Positions 55,490 through 63,943 of a DNA stretch of 64,000 nucleotides are shown here, piece by piece. Location of the stretch: contig CAXTVM010000014.1 in assembly GCA_964247725.1 (NCBI GenBank), forward strand, positions 6,255 through 70,254, read 5' to 3'. Positions within the stretch are counted from its first letter, which is position 1. Each line of letters starts with the position of its first letter. A program made the position numbers and the translations under genes. Below the pieces are notes generated by a model, which saw only the letters and a program-made list of their open reading frames with translations, was not told the DNA's origin and did not search any database. This DNA is from Lichenicola sp964247725. Its GTDB lineage: Bacteria; Pseudomonadota; Alphaproteobacteria; Acetobacterales; Acetobacteraceae.

Positions 55490-55996
55490 ATGGCGGACGA
55501 ACCGCCGCGCCGCCGCCCGGGCGCCCGCGCACGGACGCGCACCGCCGCCCGGGTCGGCGCAGTGCAGGCGCTGTTCCAGAGCGAGCAGGGGGCGGACAAC
55601 GCCGAGAGCGTCATCGACCAGTTCGTGCGCCACCGGCTGGGCGAGCTGCCCGGCACCGGCGGCTACGACGAGGGCCGGGTGCCGGACGCCGACGTGGCGC
55701 TGTTCGCCCGCATCGTGCGCACCGCGGTCGAGCAGCAGGACCGGCTTGACGCCATGATCGCCGAGGCGCTGCCGGCCGACTGGCCGCTGGGCCGGCTCGA
55801 TCCGGTGCTGCGGGCGCTGCTGCGCGCCGCCGGCGGCGAGCTGACGATGGCGGACGGGCCGCCAGGCCGGGTGGTCATCAACGAGTACCTCGACGTCGCC
55901 GGGGGCTTCTTCTCCGGCGACGAGCCGCGCATGGTGAATGGGTTGCTGGACCGGATCGGGCGGCGGCTCAGGCCGCAGGACTTTGTGGGTGGCTAG
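55490..55996 (+). CDS. nusB: Transcription antitermination factor NusB
   Basis: A 168-residue protein with the NusB fold pattern: ARVGAVQALFQSEQGADNAE, then VALFARIVRTAVEQQD, LPADWPLGRLDPVLRALLRA and VVINEYLDVAGGFFSGDEPR. It binds boxA RNA with NusE (S10) in ribosomal RNA antitermination. I use the ATG at 55490 because the sequence upstream has no family similarity; the ATG at 55460 is an alternative. It lies between nrdR and thiL. Confidence 0.93.
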   Translation: MADEPPRRRPGARARTRTAARVGAVQALFQSEQGADNAESVIDQFVRHRLGELPGTGGYDEGRVPDADVALFARIVRTAVEQQDRLDAMIAEALPADWPLGRLDPVLRALLRAAGGELTMADGPPGRVVINEYLDVAGGFFSGDEPRMVNGLLDRIGRRLRPQDFVGG

Positions 55997-56143
55997 GAAG
56001 GCCAGGGGCGTCACGCGCGAGCGTGCTTCGCACGACGCCTCTGGACCCCGCCAAAGGCTCGGCCTTTGGAAACGATTCTTAGGGGATCGGGTCCTAGGGC
56101 CGCCGGCCCTGGCGGGGTCCAGGGGCAGGGCCCCTGGCCTTCC
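55994..56143. repeat. Intergenic palindromic repeat between nusB and thiL
   Basis: Near full-length copy: left arm GGCCAGGGGCGTCACGCG, a central CCAAAGGCTCGGCCTTTGG hairpin, a CCGCCGGCCCTGGCGG segment and right arm GGGGTCCAGGGGCAGGGCCCC. It ends at the thiL start codon, so it forms the thiL leader. Confidence 0.75.
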
Positions 56144-57097
56144 TTGACCGAGCCGGCCCGCGAGTTCGCGTTCATCGCCCGGCACTTCCGCGACCTCGCC
56201 GGCCCCGGCGCGCTCGGCCTGTCCGACGACGCCGCGGTGTTCCTGCCGCCGCCGGGCCGCGAGCTGGTGGTCGCGGCCGACGCGATGGTGGCGGGCGTGC
56301 ACTTCCTGGCCGACGACCCGCCGCGCACGGTCGGCGCCAAGCTGCTGCGGGTGAACCTGTCGGACCTGGCGGCGATGGGGGCGACGCCGCTCGGCTACCT
56401 GATGACGCTGTCGATCCCGCCCGGCCTGCCGCCGGACTGGTTCGCCGCCTTCGCCGAGGGCTTGCGCGACGACCAGGCGCGCTACGCCGTCTCGCTGCTG
56501 GGCGGCGACACCACCTCGACCCGGGGCCCGCTGGTGCTGTCGCTCACCATCCTCGGCCACGTGGCGCCGGGGGCGGCGCTGCGCCGCAACGGCGCCCGCT
56601 CCGGCGACGAGGTGTGGGTGACCGGCACGATCGGCGACGGCGCGCTCGGGCTGGCGGCGTTGCAGGAGGGGTTGGCCGATCCGGACGGCAGCCTCGCCGA
56701 CCGCTACCGGCTGCCGCGGCCGCGGCTCGGCATGGCGCTGGCCGGCGTCGCGCACGCGGCGATCGACGTGTCCGACGGGCTGCTGCAGGATCTCGGCCAC
56801 CTGTGCCGGGAGAGCGGCGTGGGGGCCCGGATCGAGGCGGCCCTGGTGCCGGCCTCCGCCGCCGCCGCCGCCGCCGGCCCCGCCTTGCTGGAGCGTCGGC
56901 TGACCGGCGGCGACGATTACGAGCTGCTGCTGGCGGTGCCGCCGGGTGAGGCGGCGGCGCTGCGGCGGACCGCGGCCGCGGCGGACATCCCGGTCACGCG
57001 GATCGGCGCCTTCGATGACGGTGTGGACGGCGTCCGTGCGGATGCCGCGGACGGCAGCGAGCTGGTCTTCGCCCGCCCGGGATGGAGCCACTTCTAG
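56144..57097 (+). CDS. thiL: Thiamine-monophosphate kinase
   Basis: A 317-residue enzyme phosphorylating thiamine monophosphate to the diphosphate cofactor. Family motifs: EFAFIARHF at the start, LSDDAAVF, the metal-binding VVAADAMVAGVHF, VNLSDLAAMGATPLGYL, LLGGDTTSTRG, AIDVSDGLLQDLGHLC and RLTGGDDYELL. The frame runs back into the repeat; the TTG at 56144 starts at the expected place, so the annotated ribosome site would be inside the repeat. Thiamine diphosphate is the cofactor of the phosphoketolase in this window. Confidence 0.93.
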   Translation: MTEPAREFAFIARHFRDLAGPGALGLSDDAAVFLPPPGRELVVAADAMVAGVHFLADDPPRTVGAKLLRVNLSDLAAMGATPLGYLMTLSIPPGLPPDWFAAFAEGLRDDQARYAVSLLGGDTTSTRGPLVLSLTILGHVAPGAALRRNGARSGDEVWVTGTIGDGALGLAALQEGLADPDGSLADRYRLPRPRLGMALAGVAHAAIDVSDGLLQDLGHLCRESGVGARIEAALVPASAAAAAAGPALLERRLTGGDDYELLLAVPPGEAAALRRTAAAADIPVTRIGAFDDGVDGVRADAADGSELVFARPGWSHF

Positions 57098-57159
57098 CAC
57101 CACGCCTGGCCTGCCGCTTGCTGCCCGCCGGCGACCTTCCGGAACCGCACGATGCCCGC

Positions 57160-57351
57160 ATGCCCGACCACGCCATGACCGCGTCCCGACAACAGGCCGA
57201 GCACGGCGCGCAGGCGCTCGGCCTCGTGCTGCCGCCCGACCGGCTGGAGCGGGTCGCGGCCCAGCTCGAGCTCCTGTCGCGGCACGTGGCGGCGGTGCTG
57301 GCGGTGGAGCTGCCGCCCGAGCTGGAGCCGGCCCCGGTGTTCACCCCGTGA
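57160..57351 (+). CDS. AtzG-like small amidase subunit (DUF4089)
   Basis: A short protein whose core GLVLPPDRLERVAAQLELLS followed by RHVAAVLAVELPPELEPAPV matches the DUF4089/AtzG (HpxX) pattern. AtzG forms a complex with the AtzE amidase and is needed for its stability. The gene overlaps the amidase start by 4 bp (GTGA). ATGs at 57160 and 57175 are both possible. Confidence 0.8.
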   Translation: MPDHAMTASRQQAEHGAQALGLVLPPDRLERVAAQLELLSRHVAAVLAVELPPELEPAPVFTP

Positions 57352-58748
57352 CCGAGGCGGTCGGCCTGGCCGCCGGGGTGCGGGACGGACGCTGGACCGC
57401 CGCCGCCCTGGTGGGGGCGGCGCTGGAGCGGATCGCTTGCCACGACCCGGTGCTGAACTGCTTCACCGCCGTGCGCGGCGAGGCGGCGCTGGCCGAGGCC
57501 GCCCGGGTGGATGCCGCGCGGGCGCGCGGCGAAGCGCTCGGGGCCCTGGCCGGGGTGCCGTTCGCGGTCAAGAACCTGTTCGACGTCGCCGGCGCCACCA
57601 CGTTGGCCGGGTCCCGGGTGCTGGCCGACGCGCCGCCGGCGCGGCGGGACGCCACGGTCGTCGCCCGGCTGCGCGCCGCCGGCGCCGTGCTGCTCGGCCA
57701 GCTCAACATGGATGAGTTCGCCTACGGCTTCTCCACCGAGAACAGCCATTACGGCACCACCGCCAACCCGCACGACACCGCCCGGATCGCCGGCGGCTCC
57801 TCCGGCGGCTCGGCCGCCGCGGTCGCCGCCGGGCTGGTGCCGCTGAGCCTGGGCTCGGACACCAACGGCTCGATCCGGGTGCCGGCGTCGCTGTGCGGCG
57901 TGTTCGGATGCAAGCCGACCTACGGGCGGCTGCCGCGGACCGGCGCGTTCCCGTTCGTGCACAGCCTCGACCATGTCGGCGCCTTCGCCGGCAGCGTCGG
58001 CGACCTGGCGCTCGCCTACGACCTGATGCAGGGGCCCGATCCGCGCGACCCGGCGCAGGCGGCGCGCGAGGCCGCACCGACCTTCGGCGGGCTCGACGCG
58101 CCGATGCCGGAGGGCCTGCGCGTCGGCATCCTGCGCGGCTGGTTCGCCCGCGGCGCCGATGAGCAGGCGCTGGCGGCGGTCGAGCGCGTGGCCGAGGCGC
58201 TGGCCGGGGCAGGGTGGGTCCCGGAGTCCGTGCTGCTGGCCGACGCCGAGGCGGCCCGTTCGGCGGCGTTCTGCCTGACCGGCGCCGAGGGCGGCACGCT
58301 GCATCTGCCCTGGCTGCGCCGTCACGGCGCGCTGTACGACCCCGCCGTGCGCGACCGGCTGATCGCCGGCGCGATGATCCCGGCGGCGGCGGTGCTGCAG
58401 GCGCAGCGGATACGAACACATTTTCGGGCGCAGGCGGCGCGGCTGTTCGAGCGCGCCCACCTGCTGCTGGCGCCGGCGACCCCCTGCGCCGCGGTGCCGC
58501 GCGGCGATGCGACCATCCTGCTGGACGGCCGGCCGGTGCCGGCGCGGGCCAATCTCGGGCTCTACACCCAGCCGATCAGCTTCATCGGCCTGCCGGTGGT
58601 GACGGTGCCGGTGTGGCGCGACGGGGACCGGCTGCCGATCGGGGTGCAGCTGATCGCGCCGCCCTGGGCGGAAGGGTTGGCGCTGCAGGCGGCGCGTCGG
58701 CTCGAGCGGGCGGGCGCCGTTCGTTGCCGGACGACCGGCCATGGCTGA
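57348..58748 (+). CDS. AtzE/HpxY-type amidase
   Basis: A 466-residue amidase-signature enzyme. The catalytic Lys is in GVPFAVKNLFDVAG, and the cis-Ser and nucleophile Ser are in RIAGGSSGGSAAAVAAG and SLGSDTNGSIRVPASLCG. Paired with the AtzG-like subunit before and the DUF3225 protein after, it matches 1-carboxybiuret hydrolase (AtzE) or the related Hpx oxalurate system. Which carbamoyl substrate is used cannot be decided, as allophanate hydrolase (AtzF) and cyanuric acid hydrolase are not here. GTG start overlapping the upstream stop. Confidence 0.88.
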   Translation: MTEAVGLAAGVRDGRWTAAALVGAALERIACHDPVLNCFTAVRGEAALAEAARVDAARARGEALGALAGVPFAVKNLFDVAGATTLAGSRVLADAPPARRDATVVARLRAAGAVLLGQLNMDEFAYGFSTENSHYGTTANPHDTARIAGGSSGGSAAAVAAGLVPLSLGSDTNGSIRVPASLCGVFGCKPTYGRLPRTGAFPFVHSLDHVGAFAGSVGDLALAYDLMQGPDPRDPAQAAREAAPTFGGLDAPMPEGLRVGILRGWFARGADEQALAAVERVAEALAGAGWVPESVLLADAEAARSAAFCLTGAEGGTLHLPWLRRHGALYDPAVRDRLIAGAMIPAAAVLQAQRIRTHFRAQAARLFERAHLLLAPATPCAAVPRGDATILLDGRPVPARANLGLYTQPISFIGLPVVTVPVWRDGDRLPIGVQLIAPPWAEGLALQAARRLERAGAVRCRTTGHG

Positions 58749-59136
58749 CCCGGCCCGCGACTCCGTCAACGACCCTGGGGTGCTGGCCGAGGTCGCCGCG
58801 CTGCTGGCGCGCTACGAGGCGGCGCCGATGGCCAACGACGTCGCCGTGCTCGACGCGCTGTTCCGGCGCTCGGAGCACGTGCGGCGCTTCGGCGCCGGCG
58901 AGTGCCTCTACGGCCACGCGGCGATCGCCGCCTACCGGGTCGCGCGTCCGGGCGGCGCGCCGCCGCGCCGCATCGTCCGGCAGTCGATCACCAGCTTCGG
59001 CCGCGACTTCGCCACCGCCGACATCGAGTTCGAGCCGCTGGACCAGCCCCGTCGCGGCCGGCAGACGCAGGCGTGGGCGCGCCTGCCCGAAGGCTGGCGC
59101 ATCGTCTCCGCGCACGTCTCGTTCATGCAGGCCTAA
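58741..59136 (+). CDS. AtzH/HpxZ-like protein (DUF3225)
   Basis: A 131-residue NTF2-like protein: LLARYEAAPMANDVAVLDAL, FRRSEHVRRFGAGECLYGHA, then RRIVRQSITSFGRDFATADI and QTQAWARLPEGWRIVSAHVS. HpxZ and AtzH proteins accompany this amidase type; AtzH has been described as an amidohydrolase of the cyanuric acid route. It overlaps the amidase gene by 8 bp, making a three-gene unit. Confidence 0.85.
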   Translation: MADPARDSVNDPGVLAEVAALLARYEAAPMANDVAVLDALFRRSEHVRRFGAGECLYGHAAIAAYRVARPGGAPPRRIVRQSITSFGRDFATADIEFEPLDQPRRGRQTQAWARLPEGWRIVSAHVSFMQA

Positions 59137-60422
59137 TCCCGCCGCTTCACCAGCTCCATCGGCTGCAGCCCGTCCGGCACGATCTGGAAGGTCATCCGGG
59201 TCCCGGCCGGCACGTGCTCCCAGGTGCCTGCCTGCGCCTGGAAGGCGGTGCGAGGCCAGCCAAGCACCGACCAGTCGCGCGGGATCGCCAGCAGCAGGAT
59301 CGGCGCCAGCAGCAGCACGCCGAGCGTGCGCACCGGCCACCAGCGGTCGAGGGCGAGCGTCAGCACCATGGCGATCCAGGTCATCACCGGCACCGTGAAG
59401 TAGCGGTTGCCGATCGGCAGATGGGTCATCACCTCCCAGCTCGGCCCGGTCGCCGAGACGGTCGGGTCCACCAGCGCCGCCGCCAGCATCAGGCCGGCGA
59501 ACAGCGCCAGCTGGCGCAGCACCAGCGGCCCGCGCCAGAGCGCCAGCGCCACCACCGAAGCAGCCCCGAGCGTCAGCAGCAGCGGCAGCAGGTTGTCCCG
59601 CCACACCGCCAGCGCCTGCACCGGGTAGGTGCTGCGCCAGCCGAGCTCGGCTGCCAGCACCAGCTGCTCCGACAGCACCCGCGCCAGCATCCGCGGCCCG
59701 GCGCCGAGCGGCGTCGATGCTCTCTGGTCGTGCGACGCCAGCAGCACGGCCAGCTGGATCGCCGCGGTCGCGACGATCAGCGCCAGCCGCAGCCATGTCG
59801 ACGCTCCCGGCTGCCGCCACGCCTGCCAGGCCGCCACCGGCGCCAGCATCAGCATGAACGGCCCGCTGACGCCGGACAGCGCCAGCACCGCGGCGTCGAA
59901 CGCCGATCCGGCGCGGGTCCGTGCCGGCCGGCCGAGCACCACCAGCAGCGCCAGCAGCGCCAGGTTCCACTGCGAGTTGGTCAGGTTGACGTAGACCTCG
60001 ATCTCGTCCGGCATCGCCAGCAACAGCAGCGCCAGCACCAGCCGCAGCGGCGGGGACGGCAGCGCCGGCGCCATCCGGTTCGAGATCAGGAACACCGGCG
60101 GCAGCACCTGCACCGCGAACGCCGCCAGCGCGAACGCGGTCGGCACCGCCGCGAGCGGCAGCGGCTGCGCCGCGAGCGCGATCAGGCGCTGCAGCGTGTC
60201 GAGGTAGCCGCCGTAGGGGATCAGCAGCGAGCGCCAGCCATGCGCGTAGGCCTGCGGATAGAAGGTCCAGCCGTCGTCGGCCCAGAGCTCGGCCTGAAGC
60301 AGCGCCCGCGGCTTGCGCAGGAACAGCAGCATGGCGGACAGCGCCGCGAACCCGATCAGCCGGACCGCGCGCATCCGTCCCGCGCCGTCGCCGGGCGCGG
60401 TGATCGACGGGGCGGCGGTCAT
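59133..60422 (-). CDS. Polytopic membrane protein of unknown function
   Basis: A 429-residue protein with roughly ten hydrophobic segments and an early extracytoplasmic loop AELWADDGWTFYPQAYAHGW, similar in style to membrane glycosyltransferases of the GT-C kind, where an acidic pair (here ED/DD) sits in the first loop. No firm family can be named. It is convergent with and overlaps the AtzH-like gene by 4 bp, and has a tRNA-Cys gene upstream. Confidence 0.6.
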   Translation of the reverse strand: MTAAPSITAPGDGAGRMRAVRLIGFAALSAMLLFLRKPRALLQAELWADDGWTFYPQAYAHGWRSLLIPYGGYLDTLQRLIALAAQPLPLAAVPTAFALAAFAVQVLPPVFLISNRMAPALPSPPLRLVLALLLLAMPDEIEVYVNLTNSQWNLALLALLVVLGRPARTRAGSAFDAAVLALSGVSGPFMLMLAPVAAWQAWRQPGASTWLRLALIVATAAIQLAVLLASHDQRASTPLGAGPRMLARVLSEQLVLAAELGWRSTYPVQALAVWRDNLLPLLLTLGAASVVALALWRGPLVLRQLALFAGLMLAAALVDPTVSATGPSWEVMTHLPIGNRYFTVPVMTWIAMVLTLALDRWWPVRTLGVLLLAPILLLAIPRDWSVLGWPRTAFQAQAGTWEHVPAGTRMTFQIVPDGLQPMELVKRRD

Positions 60423-60474
60423 GACGGTGGCCTTGGCAATCGGGGGCAGTCGCGGCTGGTCGGGGAGGGCTGCC

Positions 60475-60548
60475 TGGAGGTCCGGGCGGGAATCGAACCC
60501 ACATTCGCGGATTTGCAGTCCGCTGCATCACCACTCTGCCACCGGACC
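60475..60548 (-). tRNA. tRNA-Cys (anticodon GCA)
   Basis: Minus-strand cloverleaf: acceptor GGUCCGG pairs with CCGGACC, D arm GGCAGAGUGGUGAUGC, anticodon stem-loop GCGGACUGCAAAUCCGC with GCA anticodon, T arm GUGGGUUCGAUUCCCGC, discriminator U and encoded CCA. Confidence 0.95.
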
Positions 60549-60845
60549 GGCGGGCGCGGCTGGCTGTATCCCGCGGTGCGACAGGCAGGTCAAGCGGCCG
60601 CCACGACGCCGCCACGACGCCCCCTATGACGTCCCGGGGCGCGCACCTATAAGCGGCGTCTCNNNNNNNNNNNNNNNNNNNNNNNNNNNNNNNNNNNNNN
60701 NNNNNNNNNNNNNNNNNNNNNNNNNNNNNNNNNNNNNNNNNNNNNNNNNNNNNNNNNNNNNNGCCGCCACGACGCCCCCTATGACGTCCCGGGGCGCGCA
60801 CCTATAAGCGGCGTCTCAACGTCCCCGCCCCGTGTATGGAGCAGC
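60549..60845. other. Gene-free stretch containing the second assembly gap
   Basis: Spacer between tRNA-Cys and pcm. It has a GCCGCCACGACGCCGCCACGACG direct repeat and the N run at 60663-60762 flanked by identical 55-bp copies. The true spacer is probably 155 bp shorter than shown. It would hold the pcm-tolC promoter. Confidence 0.7.
60663..60762. other. Assembly gap (100 N) flanked by identical 55-bp copies
   Basis: The 55 bases ending at 60662 recur exactly at 60763-60817. Same pattern and same length as the gap at 16841, supporting a contig-overlap artefact. Confidence 0.85.
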
Positions 60846-61538
60846 ATGAGCCAGCCCGCGTCCCCACCTGCCGGCGCCGATCCGCTGCCGGACATGGAGC
60901 TCGCCCGCCGGCGGATGGTCGACACCCAGATCCGGCCGGTGCAGGTCAGCGACCCGCGGGTGCTGGCCGCGATGCGGACGCTGCCGCGCGAGCGCTTCGT
61001 GCCGCCGGAACGGGCCGCCGTGGCCTACATGGACCGCGACGTGCCGCTGGGCGGGGGCCGCGTGCTGACCGAGCCGCGGGTGATCGCCCGCCTGGTGCAG
61101 GCGCTGGTCCCGCATGCCGGCGAGCGGGCGCTGGTGGTGGGGGCGGGCACCGGCTACGCCGCCTGCCTGCTGGCCGCGCTGGGCGTGTCGGTGCTGGCGT
61201 TGGAGCAGAGCGAGGCGCTGGCCGCGATCGGCGCGAGGCTGGTGGCCGAGCTGGCCCGCGGCGTGCGCTACCAGGTCGGTCCGCTGGCGCAGGGCCACGC
61301 CGACGCCGCCCCCTACGACCTGATCCTGATCGACGGCGCGGTGCGCGCCATCCCCGACGCGGTGGCGGCCCAGCTCGGCGCCGGCGGCCGGCTGGCGACG
61401 GTGCTGGCGCTGCCCGGGCGGGTGCCGACCGGCGTGCTGGCCGAGCCGTCCGCGGCCGGCCTGCGCCCGCGCCCGCAGTTCGACGCCGCCACCCCGCTGC
61501 TGCCGGAGCTGGCGCCGGCGCCTCGCTTCAGCTTCTGA
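60846..61538 (+). CDS. pcm: Protein-L-isoaspartate O-methyltransferase family protein
   Basis: A 230-residue SAM-dependent methyltransferase. MVDTQIRPVQVSDPRVLAAM at the start, RERFVPPERAAVAYMDRDVP, and the SAM-binding ALVVGAGTGYAACLLAALG show the family. It resembles the alphaproteobacterial form encoded next to tolC, which is often divergent at the catalytic end, so true isoaspartyl repair activity is uncertain. tolC follows after a repeat. Confidence 0.85.
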   Translation: MSQPASPPAGADPLPDMELARRRMVDTQIRPVQVSDPRVLAAMRTLPRERFVPPERAAVAYMDRDVPLGGGRVLTEPRVIARLVQALVPHAGERALVVGAGTGYAACLLAALGVSVLALEQSEALAAIGARLVAELARGVRYQVGPLAQGHADAAPYDLILIDGAVRAIPDAVAAQLGAGGRLATVLALPGRVPTGVLAEPSAAGLRPRPQFDAATPLLPELAPAPRFSF

Positions 61539-61549
61539 CGGGTGAGCAG

Positions 61550-61708
61550 GCCAGGGGCTTTGCCCCCGGACCCCACTGGGGCCGTCGTGCGCAGCACGCT
61601 ATCGCGTGACGGCCCCAGGCCCCGATTCGTCAAGGGTAGCCTTCCTTACGAATCGGGGTTTGGGGGCCGCGGCCCCAACGGGTCCAGGGCAGAGCCCTGG
61701 CCTTCTTC
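61550..61708. repeat. Intergenic palindromic repeat, near full-length copy
   Basis: Left arm GGCCAGGGGCTTTGCCCC, a core CACGCTATCGCGTGACGGCCCC, a central stem CCCCGATTCGT/ACGAATCGGGG (61620-61630, 61648-61658), and right arm GGTCCAGGGCAGAGCCCTGGCC. Whole unit is a long imperfect palindrome. Lies between pcm and tolC. Confidence 0.8.
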
Positions 61709-61822
61709 CTCGGATCGAGACGAGAGCGTTACGGGACTGGAAGCCGGGCCCGATCCTGTGGCAAGGAAAGGGTTCCGTGCGACGCCGCATGTTGACGGAA
61801 GCGTGACGAGGGGGTTTCGAGC

Positions 61823-63265
61823 ATGTCGACCAGCCAGGGCAGCCGGACCGGCCGAGGCATGGGCGTGGGGCTGGCCGCGATCCTGTGCAGCACCACGGCG
61901 CTGGCCCAGAAGTACGACGGCAGCGGGCCGCCGACCTTCATCCCGCACACGCTGAACGAGGCGCTGGAGCTCTCCTACTCCACCAACCCGACGCTCACGG
62001 CGGAGCGCGCCAACCTGCGCGCGGTCGACGAGAACGTGCCGATCGCGCTCGCCGGCTGGCGGCCGACGGTGTCGGTTACGACCAGCGGAACGGTGGAGGA
62101 CGGCAATTCGAGCGAAGGAGCCCTCTTCCCGTCCACGAGGCTGCACCACATCATCGGCTACTCGAATGCAGTTTCCGCGGTTCAGCCGCTCTACCAGGGA
62201 GGCCGCACCACCAGCCAGACGCATCAGGCGGTCAACCGGGTCATGGCCGAGCGCGCCAACCTGATCTCCACCGAGCAGCAGGTGTTCGCCAACGTGGTCA
62301 GCGCCTATGTCGGCGTGATCGAGGACCAGCAGCTGCTGCAGCTCCAGATCAACAACGAGAAGGTGCTGGAGGAGCAGCTCCGCGCCACAAACGACCGCTT
62401 CAGGGTTGGCGAGATCACCCGCACCGACGTGGCGCAAGCCGAGGCGGCGCTGGCCAGCGCCCGCGCCGCCCGCCAGCAGGCCGAGGGCACGCTGCAGACC
62501 GCGCAGGCGACCTACACCCAGCAGGTCGGCAGCCCGCCGCCCTCGAACCTGATCCCGCCGCAGCCGCTGCAGCTGCCGTTGAAGAACCAGGACCAGGCGG
62601 TGGCACTCGCCGTCGCCAACAATCCGAACGTCATCAACGCTTTGTTTACCGAGGCCTCCGATAAGGATGCGGTGGACGTGGAAATGGCGGTGTTGATGCC
62701 GAAGCTGAGCCTGCAGGGGCAATTTTCCCTCAGCCAGAACCAAGGGTTCCCGGACCAATCAACCAACGTCAAGGAGTTCCTAGGCACCGTCACCATACCG
62801 ATCTACCAGGGCGGTTCCGAATATGCGACCGTGCGCCAGGCCAAGCAGACCGCGCAGCAGGCGCGCCGGCAGGTGGACGTGCAGCGGCGCAGCGCCGCCC
62901 AGCTGGCGATCTCGAACTGGCAGAACCTGGTGTCGTTCGCGGCCTCGATCGACAGCGACCGCACCGCGATCCAGTCCAACATCATCGCGCTGGACGGCGT
63001 CGAGCGGCAGGCGATCGTCGGCACCAGCACCACGCTGGAGGTGCTGCAGCAGCAGCAGACGCTGCTGTCGGCGCAGGTGGCGCTGGTGCAGAGCCTGAGC
63101 AGCCTCGTGCTGACCTCCTACGGCGTCGCCGCGGCGATCGGCCGGCTCACCGCCCGCGACCTCGACCTGCACGTGCCGCTCTACGACGAGACCGCCTACT
63201 ACAACGCCGTGCGCGACCGGCTCTGGGGCCTGAACGACTACGCCGTCTCGCAGCCGGGCCGCTGA
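61823..63265 (+). CDS. tolC: TolC family outer-membrane channel
   Basis: A 480-residue protein with signal peptide GMGVGLAAILCSTTALAQ. The two halves repeat the TolC pattern: LNEALELSYSTNPTLTAERA and LPLKNQDQAVALAVANNPNV, each followed by coiled-coil helices (RTDVAQAEAALASARAARQQ; VRQAKQTAQQARRQVDVQRR) and strand segments. It trimerises into the outer-membrane duct of efflux pumps and type I secretion. Alphaproteobacteria often encode it between pcm and popZ, as here. ATG at 61823 preserves the signal peptide. Confidence 0.93.
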   Translation: MSTSQGSRTGRGMGVGLAAILCSTTALAQKYDGSGPPTFIPHTLNEALELSYSTNPTLTAERANLRAVDENVPIALAGWRPTVSVTTSGTVEDGNSSEGALFPSTRLHHIIGYSNAVSAVQPLYQGGRTTSQTHQAVNRVMAERANLISTEQQVFANVVSAYVGVIEDQQLLQLQINNEKVLEEQLRATNDRFRVGEITRTDVAQAEAALASARAARQQAEGTLQTAQATYTQQVGSPPPSNLIPPQPLQLPLKNQDQAVALAVANNPNVINALFTEASDKDAVDVEMAVLMPKLSLQGQFSLSQNQGFPDQSTNVKEFLGTVTIPIYQGGSEYATVRQAKQTAQQARRQVDVQRRSAAQLAISNWQNLVSFAASIDSDRTAIQSNIIALDGVERQAIVGTSTTLEVLQQQQTLLSAQVALVQSLSSLVLTSYGVAAAIGRLTARDLDLHVPLYDETAYYNAVRDRLWGLNDYAVSQPGR

Positions 63266-63267
63266 GC

Positions 63268-63939
63268 ATGGCGCAGCATGCGGATGCGGACGCGGACGGC
63301 GGCGACGGCTCGATGGAGACCATCCTCGCCTCGATCCGCCGCATCATCCGCGAGGACGAGGCCGGGACCGAGCCGCCGGCGACCGACGACCCGGCCGAGG
63401 AGGACGAGGACGAGCTGCTGGTGCTGCAGCCATCGATGATGGTCAGCCCGATCATCGCGGAGGAGGCCACCGTGTCCACCCATCTCCCGCTCGCGGGTGC
63501 GGCCCGCGATGCCGCCGAGCTGGCCGCCGCCCTGTTCGACGACGAGCCGCTGCCGATGCCGGCCCCGGTCGCGGTGGCGCCGCCGGTCGTCGTCGCCCTG
63601 CCCGCCGCCGCGCCGATGCCCGAGCCCATGCCCGAACCGATGCCGGCGACGATGCTGCCGCGGCCGACCCACTCGCTGACCGCGCTGGGCGAGGAACCGC
63701 TGCTGGACCCGCAGGCGCATGCGCTGGCGGCGCAGGCGCTGGCGTCGCTGCAGGAGGCGGTGCGTCCGCCGCCGCCGCCGGCCGAGATGCGCCTGCTGCG
63801 GTCCGGGGGCCCCACGATCGAGGACCTGGTGCGCGACGAGCTGCGCGGCCAGCTCAAGCTCTGGCTCGACAGCCACCTGCCACCGCTGGTCGAGCGCCTG
63901 GTGCGCCAGGAGATCGAGCGCCTGGTCCGCCCGATCTAG
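63268..63939 (+). CDS. popZ: PopZ-like polar organising protein (DUF2497)
   Basis: A 223-residue protein with three parts: an N-terminal helix SMETILASIRRIIREDE, an acidic and then Pro/Ala-rich low-complexity middle (DDPAEEDEDE; PMPEPMPEPMPA), and a C-terminal helical region IEDLVRDELRGQLKLWLDSH followed by LPPLVERLVRQEIERLV. This is the layout of Caulobacter PopZ, which assembles a condensate at the cell pole and anchors the centromere. It begins two bases after the tolC stop. Often followed by valS, which would be beyond the window. Confidence 0.9.
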   Translation: MAQHADADADGGDGSMETILASIRRIIREDEAGTEPPATDDPAEEDEDELLVLQPSMMVSPIIAEEATVSTHLPLAGAARDAAELAAALFDDEPLPMPAPVAVAPPVVVALPAAAPMPEPMPEPMPATMLPRPTHSLTALGEEPLLDPQAHALAAQALASLQEAVRPPPPPAEMRLLRSGGPTIEDLVRDELRGQLKLWLDSHLPPLVERLVRQEIERLVRPI

Positions 63940-63943
63940 GCAC

